NCBI GenBank assembly: GCA_017644375.1
Contig: JAEPLP010000001.1
Span: forward strand, 124,001 to 188,000
DNA: 64,000 nt
Reading direction: 5' to 3'
From: Prochlorococcus marinus CUG1435
GTDB lineage: Bacteria; Cyanobacteriota; Cyanobacteriia; PCC-6307; Cyanobiaceae
In this document: one piece after another, positions 39,298 to 47,612 of the stretch
Numbering within the stretch: the first letter of the stretch is position 1
How the letters are laid out: every line of letters starts with the position of its first letter
Program-made: the position numbers and the translations under genes
Notes under the pieces: generated by a model
Seen by the model: only the letters and a program-made list of their open reading frames with translations
Told to the model about the DNA's origin: nothing
Databases searched by the model: none

Positions 39298-41292
39298 ATG
39301 TCACAAAAATTAAATCAAAACTTATATCGTAGAGAGATTGATGGCATAAGAGGTTTTGCAGTTATAGCAGTAATTATAAATCACTTTAATAAAGATTTTT
39401 TACCAAGTGGTTTTTTAGGAGTTGACATATTCTTTGTTATATCAGGTTTTGTTATCTCTTTATCTTTATCAAAAAGAACATATAAAAACTTTAAAGATTT
39501 TGCTCTTAATTTTTATTTAAGAAGAATTTGCAGGATTCTTCCTACCTTAATTATTTTTGTATTTATAACTGGTTTAATTATCACTTTTATTGATCAAACA
39601 CCAATTACTTCATTAAGGACTGGAATTGCATCATTATTCGGATTAGGAAACATTTACCTATTTAGTGATTCGACAAATTATTTTAGTGAATCTGCAAACT
39701 TAAATCCTTTCCTACATACTTGGTCACTGGGGGTTGAGGAGCAGTTTTATTTTGTTTTTCCCTTTCTTTTTTGGCTAATTATTTCTCAAAAAAAGAAATT
39801 TAAAAAATTATTTCCAAAATTTTTAATAACCTTTTTAACCTTTGTTTCATTTTTTGTTTTTATAATTACTTATTTTAAAAATTATAATGCAGTTTACTAT
39901 TTAATGCCTTTTAGGTTTTGGGAAATAGCCTCAGGTTCCCTAATTTTTATTTTTTTTAAAAATAACTATAATTTTTCAGGGCTAATTTTTAAAGTTTCTA
40001 ACTATCTTATCCCAGCTTTCTTAGTTTTAATACTTTTTTTACCTGAGAATCAATTTCTTTTTGGTTCATTTGCAGCAGTTTTTCTAACCTCAATACTAAT
40101 AATTTGCTTAAACAAAAAAAATTCCTTTCTTTTCAAAATATTTGATAATAAAATTTTAAGATACCTTGGTAAGATCTCTTATTCTCTTTATATTTGGCAT
40201 TGGCCTGTAATCTCCATTAGCAAATTTACAATTGGAGTTACATGGTGGACTATACCCATACAAATATCAATAATTTTTCTAATTTCTATTTTTAATTTTC
40301 GCTATATTGAAAATAAATTAAGAGATAAAGCTAATTCATACGAAATAAAAAAAATATCTTTATTAACATTAATTGCATTATTTGGTGGATTTTTAAGCAC
40401 TTTATTTTTAAATTTTGAAAAAATTCATAATAGATTTTATCTAGGTGATAAAAAAGATAATTATGATTTTATTAATCAAAATCATAAGATTGAAAAGATT
40501 CTAAGTCATTCAAAATGTCATATTTCTAAAGATCGTAAATTGAATAATATTGAAAATTTATTTTATAATTGTAGAAAAATCCCAGAATCAGGTAAATATA
40601 AAAAAACTATCGCCTTTATAGGCGATAGTCATACAGGTGCATTAATTAATTCTGAGAAAAAAATTTTTGATCTAAATAATAGGGTAATTCATTTCTCAGC
40701 AACTGGTTGTCCTTTCCCTAGGACAAATTTTGGGAATTCATCTGCAAAGTGTGATTTTTTTCTTGAAAATACTGAAAAATTAATTCTTAAAGAATTAAAA
40801 TTCGGGGACTCTATAGTAATTACTAATTACCAACTTAGTTATTTAAGTGATATCAGTTCCAATGATGTATCTAATATTTTTTTGAATAAAAACTCTGCAG
40901 TTGAGTTATCGATGAATAAAAAAAGAGAATTATATTCGAATGCAATTAAGAGATTTTCAAAAGAAGCTTCGAAAAAAGGAATTAATATTATATTCATTGG
41001 TGCAACCCCTAGGTATCCTTTATATGAAATTTCAAAAAAAGAATGGTTTAGACCCTACGTAAATGAGAGACTATTTAAAAAAGAGAAAAAGCTTGGACAG
41101 GAATTAAACTTATTCTTTAAAACTGAATTTCAAGAAATAAATAATTTAACTTTTGTAGATCCGTTTTTGGAGATGTCAGAGTGCTGCAAAAATTTAGAAG
41201 ATTATAGAAAATATTTTCAAGATAAAGACCACTATTCAATACAAGGAGCTCATAAATTAATAAATATAATTATTAAAAAGTTAAACTACTAA
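39298..41292 (+). CDS. OafA/YrhL-type O-acyltransferase with C-terminal SGNH domain
   Basis: A 664-residue membrane protein. The acyltransferase-3 domain (about residues 1-360, ~10 helices) starts with REIDGIRGFAVIAVIINHF and has GFLGVDIFFVISGFVIS and FLHTWSLGVEEQFYFVFPF. The C-terminal SGNH domain has FIGDSHTGALI (block I, about residues 438-448) and DKDHYSIQGAHKL (block V with the Asp-x2-His dyad). It would acylate glycan at or beyond the cytoplasmic membrane. The codons for FIGDS lie in a perfect 10-base stem-loop. Confidence 0.9.
   Translation: MSQKLNQNLYRREIDGIRGFAVIAVIINHFNKDFLPSGFLGVDIFFVISGFVISLSLSKRTYKNFKDFALNFYLRRICRILPTLIIFVFITGLIITFIDQTPITSLRTGIASLFGLGNIYLFSDSTNYFSESANLNPFLHTWSLGVEEQFYFVFPFLFWLIISQKKKFKKLFPKFLITFLTFVSFFVFIITYFKNYNAVYYLMPFRFWEIASGSLIFIFFKNNYNFSGLIFKVSNYLIPAFLVLILFLPENQFLFGSFAAVFLTSILIICLNKKNSFLFKIFDNKILRYLGKISYSLYIWHWPVISISKFTIGVTWWTIPIQISIIFLISIFNFRYIENKLRDKANSYEIKKISLLTLIALFGGFLSTLFLNFEKIHNRFYLGDKKDNYDFINQNHKIEKILSHSKCHISKDRKLNNIENLFYNCRKIPESGKYKKTIAFIGDSHTGALINSEKKIFDLNNRVIHFSATGCPFPRTNFGNSSAKCDFFLENTEKLILKELKFGDSIVITNYQLSYLSDISSNDVSNIFLNKNSAVELSMNKKRELYSNAIKRFSKEASKKGINIIFIGATPRYPLYEISKKEWFRPYVNERLFKKEKKLGQELNLFFKTEFQEINNLTFVDPFLEMSECCKNLEDYRKYFQDKDHYSIQGAHKLINIIIKKLNY
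40606..40629. repeat. Perfect 10-bp stem with 4-base loop inside a coding region
   Basis: Arms at 40606-40615 (ACTATCGCCT) and 40620-40629 (AGGCGATAGT) enclose TTAT. With five G/C pairs per arm, it is a notably stable hairpin for this AT-rich window. It overlaps the codons of the SGNH block I motif of the acyltransferase gene. No T-run follows, so it is not a standard terminator. Confidence 0.6.
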
Positions 41293-41436
41293 AATAAGCA
41301 AAATAAATATCAACTGGCTAATAATCTTGCTAATAATGTAAAATATCAGAAGTTAAATAAAATTGATTTAGAAAGAACTTAGTATTTTAAAACTTAATAT
41401 ATATAGATTATCAAAAAAAGAATTATTCTAAATTCA

Positions 41437-42030
41437 ATGTCAATAATAGATTCCAATCCATTTGTTCATCCAACAGCCATAGTTGATAAGGGAGCATATA
41501 TTGGTAATTTTACAAAAATATGGCATTGGACTCACATTTCATCTGAAGCTAAAATAGGGGAAAATTGTACTCTCGGTCAAAATGTATTTATTGGCAATAA
41601 AGTAACTATAGGAAATAATGTTAAGGTACAAAACAATGTTTCAATATATGATATGGTTTCGATTGAAGATGATGTTTTTTGTGGGCCAAGTGTAGTTTTC
41701 ACAAACGTATATAATCCAAGATCTAAGATAAATAGAAAAAATGAGTATCAAAAAACATTAATTAAAAAAGGAGCTTCAATTGGAGCAAATGCCACAATAA
41801 TTTGCGGAAATACAATAGGCTCTTTTGCTTTTATTGGTGCCGGGGCGGTAGTAAATAAAGATGTAAAACCATACTCTTTATTGGTAGGAGTTCCAGCCAA
41901 GCAAATTGGCTGGATCAGTTCATACGGGGAAAGAATTAAACTTCCTTTGATTGGAGAAGGTGAATGGGAATGTAAAAAAACGGGTGAAGTTTATATTTTA
42001 GAATTTAACCAAATAAAACTTAAAACTTGA
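41437..42030 (+). CDS. wbpD: UDP-2-acetamido-3-amino-2,3-dideoxyglucuronate N-acetyltransferase (WbpD-like)
   Basis: A 197-residue left-handed beta-helix enzyme. [20 protein letters not shown] at the start and repeated hexapeptides ([20 protein letters not shown]) are followed by [18 protein letters not shown], the loop typical of WbpD/WlbB. The coil ends [14 protein letters not shown], and a C-terminal helix follows. It acetylates the 3-amino group in UDP-ManNAc3NAcA synthesis. wbpI (15 bases downstream) and wbpB follow. Confidence 0.83.
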   Translation: MSIIDSNPFVHPTAIVDKGAYIGNFTKIWHWTHISSEAKIGENCTLGQNVFIGNKVTIGNNVKVQNNVSIYDMVSIEDDVFCGPSVVFTNVYNPRSKINRKNEYQKTLIKKGASIGANATIICGNTIGSFAFIGAGAVVNKDVKPYSLLVGVPAKQIGWISSYGERIKLPLIGEGEWECKKTGEVYILEFNQIKLKT

Positions 42031-42045
42031 ACAAATTTAAATTTA

Positions 42046-43143
42046 ATGTTGAAAATTAAAACTGTTATTGGAGCAAGACCACAATTTATTAAAGCAGCTG
42101 TTTTATCAAAATCTTTTGCCAAGATTGATGCAAATCAAAGCACTCTTAATCATGAAATTATTCATACTGGGCAGCACTTTGATAATAAAATGTCATCTAT
42201 TTTTTTTAAAGAATTAAATATCCCAGAACCAAAATTTAATTTGAACATTAATTGTGGTACTCATGGATCTAACACAGGAAGAATGTTGGAAAAGATTGAG
42301 GAAATACTCATAGATGATTATCCCGATATGGTAGTAGTTTTTGGAGATACTGATTCAACTTTGGCAGGTGCATTAGCGGCCAGCAAACTCAAAATTAAAG
42401 TTGCTCATATTGAGGCTGGTCTAAGATCATTTAATAGATATCAACCTGAAGAACAAAATAGAGTTTTAACCGATCATCTATCTTATATTTGCTTTGCCCC
42501 CAGTGATGACTCAGTATTAAATCTTATTAATGAAGGAATTTCCAAAAACAACATTTTTCGAACAGGTGATATCTTAGCTGATGCAATTAGATTATTTAAT
42601 ACTTCAGATAAAGAAACTAAAGAATTATTAAAGAAATATGGTATTAAAGAGAAGAATTTTATCTTATGTACAATCCATAGACCTGAAAATACTGAAGAAA
42701 AAGTTTACCTCTCAAACATATTCAAACAATTACAAGCATCATCATTACCGGTAATTATGCCGCTCCATCCAAGAACTAAACATTGCATTGAAAAATTCAA
42801 TTTAGAAAATTTGCTAACTGGTTTAAATGTAATTGAACCAATAGGTTACCTAGAAATTATTTCCCTTCAAAAAAAAGCATCGTTAATAATAACAGACTCC
42901 GGCGGCATTCAAAAAGAAGCATATCTGCAAGGAACTCCTTGTATAACTGTAAGAAAGGAAACAGAATGGATCGAATTGGTTCAAAAAGGTTATAACATTC
43001 TTGCCGACCCAGAAAAAAATGATGCAATATTAAATTCCATTGATAAACAATTACAAAAAAAAATAGATAATTTTAATAATCCCTTATATGGTGATGGACA
43101 TGCATCAGACCAAATAGTTAGAGAAATAATCAATTCATGTTAA
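42046..43143 (+). CDS. wbpI: UDP-N-acetylglucosamine 2-epimerase, non-hydrolysing (WbpI/WecB family)
   Basis: A 365-residue enzyme: VIGARPQFIKAAVLSK, HTGQHFDNKMSSIFFKELNI, VFGDTDSTLAGALAA, HIEAGLRSFNRYQPEEQNR, TIHRPENTEEK and TDSGGIQKEAYLQGTPC. Placed between WbpD- and WbpB-like genes, it most likely epimerises UDP-GlcNAc3NAcA to UDP-ManNAc3NAcA. The WecB reaction (UDP-GlcNAc to UDP-ManNAc) cannot be excluded. It is distinct from the hydrolysing NeuC at 14511. Confidence 0.86.
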   Translation: MLKIKTVIGARPQFIKAAVLSKSFAKIDANQSTLNHEIIHTGQHFDNKMSSIFFKELNIPEPKFNLNINCGTHGSNTGRMLEKIEEILIDDYPDMVVVFGDTDSTLAGALAASKLKIKVAHIEAGLRSFNRYQPEEQNRVLTDHLSYICFAPSDDSVLNLINEGISKNNIFRTGDILADAIRLFNTSDKETKELLKKYGIKEKNFILCTIHRPENTEEKVYLSNIFKQLQASSLPVIMPLHPRTKHCIEKFNLENLLTGLNVIEPIGYLEIISLQKKASLIITDSGGIQKEAYLQGTPCITVRKETEWIELVQKGYNILADPEKNDAILNSIDKQLQKKIDNFNNPLYGDGHASDQIVREIINSC

Positions 43144-43217
43144 TTTTTAAATAAAAACCATAAAAAAAACCTTACTTTGTATTAGTTTTATTTTTTATAT
43201 ATTTATATTTTAGAATT

Positions 43218-44315
43218 ATTAAACAAGTCAAAAATAAAAAAATTAATATTGCTTTAATAGGTTGTGGCAGAATAAGTAAAAAACATATTGATGCAATATT
43301 TGCGAATAATAAAAAGGCTCAACTTTCTTGCATTTGTGACATCAATCCCAAAAAAATAGATCAGATTGATCAATACATAACAAAAATTAAAAGAAAATAC
43401 GAAGAGGAATGCCAATCGATTGAAAAATTCCATAGCTATGAAGATCTCCTATTTAAAGTTAAGCAAAAAGAAATATTTTTAGATTTAATAGTTATATCAA
43501 CGCCAAGTGGCTTACATGCAGAACAAGTAAAATTAGCAGCAAAACATGGTATTAATGTTTGCACGGAAAAACCAATGTCAACAAATTGGGATGATGCAAA
43601 GTCTATGGTTAGTTGTTGTGATGAAAACAAAGTTAAATTTTTTGTCGTCAAGCAAAACCGTTTTAATAGTACTTTGCAACTTTTAAAGAAACAAATTGAT
43701 GGTGGAAGATTTGGCAAAATAGCTCTAGTTTCGATAAATGTTTTTTGGTCAAGAGGTCAAGATTATTACGATAAAGATGAATGGAGAGGAACATGGGAAT
43801 TTGATGGCGGAGCATTAATGAATCAAGCAAGCCATTATGTCGATCTTCTTACATGGCTTATTGGACCTGTTGAAAATATTGGGGCTAAAATTGCAACTAT
43901 TGCGAGAAATATTGAGGTTGAAGATACAGCTGTTCTTAATTTAAAATGGAGAAATGGAGCTTTAGGTAGTATGAGCGTAACAATGGTCACCTATCCAAAT
44001 AATCTCGAGGGATCAATTACTATACTTGGAGAAAAAGGTACAGTAAAAGTAGGAGGAATAGCTGTTAATGAAATTAAAGAGTGGAAATTTTCTACTCCTA
44101 GCGAAGACGATAAATATATTGATCAAGCTAATTACAATACTGCAAATGTATACGGAGCAGGGCATATTCCATATTACGCAAATATGTTAGATACCCTTCT
44201 AGGAGAAGCCCAAGCAATCTGCGATGGCAGAGAGGGTCTTAAAAGTCTAGAATTATTAATTGGTGCTTATAGATCTGCGAAGGAAAATAATACAATTAAT
44301 ATTCCTTTGGATTAG
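43218..44315 (+). CDS. wbpB: UDP-N-acetyl-2-amino-2-deoxyglucuronate 3-dehydrogenase (WbpB-like), no canonical start codon
   Basis: A Gfo/Idh/MocA enzyme of about 365 residues. The full N-terminal Rossmann domain is encoded: INIALIGCGRISKKHIDAI begins at 43242, then ISTPSGLHAEQVKLAAKHG and VCTEKPMSTNW. The body has WRGTWEFDGGALMNQASHYV and LLTWLIGPV, as in WbpB. Between the in-frame stop TAA at 43161-43163 and the first ATG at 43575 there is no ATG, GTG or TTG. Starting at 43575 would remove the NAD-binding domain. An ATT at 43215 or 43218 is the likely start; the coordinate given is approximate. It oxidises the 3-position before transamination. Confidence 0.75.
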   Translation: MKQVKNKKINIALIGCGRISKKHIDAIFANNKKAQLSCICDINPKKIDQIDQYITKIKRKYEEECQSIEKFHSYEDLLFKVKQKEIFLDLIVISTPSGLHAEQVKLAAKHGINVCTEKPMSTNWDDAKSMVSCCDENKVKFFVVKQNRFNSTLQLLKKQIDGGRFGKIALVSINVFWSRGQDYYDKDEWRGTWEFDGGALMNQASHYVDLLTWLIGPVENIGAKIATIARNIEVEDTAVLNLKWRNGALGSMSVTMVTYPNNLEGSITILGEKGTVKVGGIAVNEIKEWKFSTPSEDDKYIDQANYNTANVYGAGHIPYYANMLDTLLGEAQAICDGREGLKSLELLIGAYRSAKENNTINIPLD

Positions 44316-44413
44316 ATTAAAGCAAAAATTATTCTTTTAATGAATACCTAATTTTATAATTTGAATTTTATATATTTTTATGTAGAATATAAAATTACCT
44401 AGAGGATACAAAG

Positions 44414-45208
44414 TTGATTACGGGTTTATTTATAATAGGTAGTCAAAAGTGTGGTACAACTTCTCTAGCACAATGGCTTAATCAACATCCAGATTTATCG
44501 TTATGTTCAAATAAAGAACCTAGTTATTTTAGTATAAAATTTAATGATACCAAGGAAATTGATTATCATAATTTATTTCATCAAAAAGAGGAGGAAAATA
44601 AGTTATTTTTTGAGGCCAGCACAAGTTATACACAATATCCTTTCTTTCCAGAAGTTGCAAAAAGAATATTTGAGTATAATAAAAACGCAAAATTTATTTA
44701 TATTATTAGAGATCCCATAGAAAGAATTAAATCGCACTACAGACACAACTGGATTAAAGGATATACAAGAAAAAGTTTTGTAGAAGAAGTTTTAAATAAT
44801 CCCGAATATATTTACTTTTCATCTTATGGATTACAGTTAAGACAGTATTTAAATTATTTTCCTATGGAAAGAATTTACATTACATCACTTGAAAAATTAG
44901 TTAGTAATAACATAGAAGAATTAAACAATATTTTTAATTTTCTTGGAGTTAAAAAATTAAAAAATAAAGATATTGTCTTTAAACCAAAAAATGTATCTAG
45001 TGAAGTTCCTCAAGTTCCATATATCTATTTATATTTTTCCTTTATATATAAATACTTTAATCCAAATATAAAAAGATTTTTTAAAAAAATACTTTCAGTT
45101 AAAGCAAATTGCAAATTAAATAGTACCAAAGATTTTGACGCAATTCTCAAAGATCTCCTAGCCCAAGATAAAAAGGAATTTAAAAAAATCCTAAAAAAAA
45201 GTATATAA
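44414..45208 (+). CDS. Sulfotransferase family protein (second of two)
   Basis: A 264-residue PAPS-dependent sulfotransferase of the heparan-sulfate-type group: GSQKCGTTSLAQWLNQHPDL at residues 8-27 (PAPS loop), NKEPSYFS, FEASTSYTQYP and IIRDPIERIKSHYRHNW (3'-phosphate site). TTG at 44414 is the start, supported by AGAGGA at 44401-44406 eight bases upstream, one of the few clear Shine-Dalgarno sites in the window. It opens the run of plus-strand glycan genes from 44.4 to 56.4 kb. Confidence 0.85.
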   Translation: MITGLFIIGSQKCGTTSLAQWLNQHPDLSLCSNKEPSYFSIKFNDTKEIDYHNLFHQKEEENKLFFEASTSYTQYPFFPEVAKRIFEYNKNAKFIYIIRDPIERIKSHYRHNWIKGYTRKSFVEEVLNNPEYIYFSSYGLQLRQYLNYFPMERIYITSLEKLVSNNIEELNNIFNFLGVKKLKNKDIVFKPKNVSSEVPQVPYIYLYFSFIYKYFNPNIKRFFKKILSVKANCKLNSTKDFDAILKDLLAQDKKEFKKILKKSI

Positions 45209-45219
45209 AATTATTATTT

Positions 45220-46410
45220 ATGGATTTCTCAAACAAAAGTATACTTGTTCATTATCATCATAACTTTTGTTTCCAAGAAAATAGAGTTTTTATATCTAGA
45301 AATATTGGCTTGTGGTTAGAAGCATTATCTAAAAAATTTAAGAAAGTTACTTATTTATCATTCTCTACAAAAATCATAAATAAAGACCAAGTTCATAAAA
45401 TTACTTCAGAAAATATTTCTTTTATATCTTTAGGTAATCAAGCAGGGGGATTTCCAAGCTTTTATGGAAAAATTAGAGCCATTAAATATTGCATCAAATA
45501 CACATCCATTGAAGATTTTATTTTAATAAGAGGATTTACACCGCTCCAAAATATTGTTTGGTTTTTTTCAAAACCAAAAATGCACAAAGCTTTTTTATTA
45601 GTAAGAGAACTTAAATCAAAGAGACCAATAAATTTTAAAGTATTAGTACTTTTAAAATTTTTTTTAAATAAATATAGAGAATTTACTTTTAACTTTATCT
45701 TAAATTCAAAAGGTATTTTCTTATCAAACTCTTATCACAATATTGACAAAATCAAATTAAGCAAAAATATTAATATGGGATTTATGAATACTAATATTTT
45801 AAGTAAAAATGATATTCCAGAATTCAAATATAATATGAAAAATAATAATGATGAAATTAATTTACTTTTCGTTGGTCGTGTATCATCTTTAAAAGGAATT
45901 TACGACCTTTTCAGAGCTATATTAATATTAAAAAATCAAAAATTAATTAATCAAAAAATTAATTTAAAAATTGTTGGAAGTTTCTCTAAAGAAATAAAAA
46001 TAGACCTTTTAAAGATAACGGGCTCAATTTCTAAAGACTCTTTAAATATAAATTTCCTTGGATATGTGAGTTTAAATAGTCATTTAAATAAAATTTATCA
46101 GAATTCAGATTTGTTTATATTACCTAGTCAATCAGAAGGATTTCCAAGATGCATATGGGAAGCAGCCGCCAATTCAACTCCTATGCTTTTAACTAATGTT
46201 GGAGGAATACCTTATTTATTGAAAAATAACTATCACGCATTAATTGTAAAACCACATTCTCCGAAAGAAATAGCAAAGAAAATTAAATATTTTTTGAAAA
46301 ATAAAGAGACCGCACCAAAATTAGCAAAAAACGCTCATGATTTACTAAAAATTTATAATCTTGAATCTAGTGTTAATTCCTTAGTACAAAATTTAGAGAA
46401 AAAAATTTAA
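45220..46410 (+). CDS. Glycosyltransferase family 4
   Basis: A 396-residue GT-B enzyme. N-terminus ILVHYHHNFCFQENRVFISR, middle NLLFVGRVSSLKGIYDLFRA, donor site PSQSEGFPRCIWEAAANSTP. The EGFPRxIWEA motif and the ILxHYH start are shared with the gene at 47609, so the two appear to be paralogues flanking the polymerase. It overlaps the polymerase start by 1 base (TAATG). Donor sugar unknown. Confidence 0.84.
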   Translation: MDFSNKSILVHYHHNFCFQENRVFISRNIGLWLEALSKKFKKVTYLSFSTKIINKDQVHKITSENISFISLGNQAGGFPSFYGKIRAIKYCIKYTSIEDFILIRGFTPLQNIVWFFSKPKMHKAFLLVRELKSKRPINFKVLVLLKFFLNKYREFTFNFILNSKGIFLSNSYHNIDKIKLSKNINMGFMNTNILSKNDIPEFKYNMKNNNDEINLLFVGRVSSLKGIYDLFRAILILKNQKLINQKINLKIVGSFSKEIKIDLLKITGSISKDSLNINFLGYVSLNSHLNKIYQNSDLFILPSQSEGFPRCIWEAAANSTPMLLTNVGGIPYLLKNNYHALIVKPHSPKEIAKKIKYFLKNKETAPKLAKNAHDLLKIYNLESSVNSLVQNLEKKI

Positions 46411-47612
46411 TGAATAAAAGATCTAATTCATTTTTTTTAATAATATTATTTGTATTATATTCCATCTTTCTTTTGGAAGCCACCGGAATTCCTTTATTTC
46501 TTGTAAAGCTTGGCAGTTTTCCTCTTACACTTGGTAGGCTTGGGTTAGTAATCTTAGGTATTTTAAGTTTCTTTATAGCAGATAAGAAATATTTAAGATC
46601 AAAATTCGCCTTATCTATATATGCAATTTCAATTGGTTACTTTTTAGGATCTTGTTTCTCAAATGATTTTTCATACGAATTCTTAAAATCATTTATCCTA
46701 AGCTTAGTTCTTTGTTCAACAATAACTACAGCTTATTTATTAAAAATAAAAATTTTTAGAAATATAACAACCATATATATATTGACTATTTTTGTTTATT
46801 GGACACTTTATTCCATAATAGCTCCGCAAAATATAAGCGGTGAATTTCTTAACTACAATCTCGCATATGTATATAGTCTAGAAAACGAATTGGGTATTAT
46901 TAATTACCATAAAGTTGGATTATTAATAAGTGTTAGCTCTTTAGCTATATTTGAATTCAAAAATAAAATAATGCAATCATATTTTAAATATATTCCTTTA
47001 TTATTAGGTTTAGTATTTTTAATTAATCTAGGTTCAAGATCAAATATTGTAATTATTTTTTTATTCATAATTTTCAAAATTTTTAAAAATTTCAAATTTA
47101 ATAAAAAAAATATAATAAGTTTAATAACCTTAGGATCTTTACTAACTTTAATCATTTTGTTAGCACTTGGCATAAACGAAGAGCTAAGATTTAGATTTTC
47201 AATAATAAATCCAGCCAATATTTTTGCTTTAAAATCAAGATATCAACTTCTAGCTTATGGTATTAGTGAAATCTTGCAAAATCCACTCGGAACAGGGCCA
47301 AGTGATAATAGAATTAATTTTTTTGGTTACCAATTTCAACCTCATAATCAGTATTTAACTTTTGGAGTAGGGGCTGGGTTATTAGGATTATTAGGATCAT
47401 TAATCTGGATTAAAATTGTTTATTCTTCATTTGTTTTTATTAACAAAACAAGAAATTCCAAACTTTTGCCTTATTTTGCATTTACTGCAGTTTACTTAAT
47501 TACGATGTTTACAAATGACCAGTCTGGTTCTTTATTATTCTTAAACCTTATTTTCATCCAACATCTTGAAATAAATTCTAAAGAAGAGTATTACTTTAAT
47601 ATTGAAACATGA
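46410..47612 (+). CDS. O-antigen polymerase-like membrane protein (Wzy, second)
   Basis: A 400-residue protein with about 10-12 hydrophobic helices. NLGSRSNIVIIFLFIIFKIF and the later loop ILQNPLGTGPSDNRI, FGYQFQPHNQYLTFGVGAGL carry the polymerase pattern (GxGP...HNxYL). It is coupled to its neighbours on both sides: TAATG upstream and a 4-base ATGA overlap downstream. It would link repeating units in the periplasm. It differs from the polymerase at 12100 in loop sequence. Confidence 0.75.
   Translation: MNKRSNSFFLIILFVLYSIFLLEATGIPLFLVKLGSFPLTLGRLGLVILGILSFFIADKKYLRSKFALSIYAISIGYFLGSCFSNDFSYEFLKSFILSLVLCSTITTAYLLKIKIFRNITTIYILTIFVYWTLYSIIAPQNISGEFLNYNLAYVYSLENELGIINYHKVGLLISVSSLAIFEFKNKIMQSYFKYIPLLLGLVFLINLGSRSNIVIIFLFIIFKIFKNFKFNKKNIISLITLGSLLTLIILLALGINEELRFRFSIINPANIFALKSRYQLLAYGISEILQNPLGTGPSDNRINFFGYQFQPHNQYLTFGVGAGLLGLLGSLIWIKIVYSSFVFINKTRNSKLLPYFAFTAVYLITMFTNDQSGSLLFLNLIFIQHLEINSKEEYYFNIET

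Noticed and set aside
43575-44315. Start of the wbpB-like gene at ATG 43575
   Set aside because: This would remove the complete NAD-binding domain that is encoded in frame from about 43233 onward.
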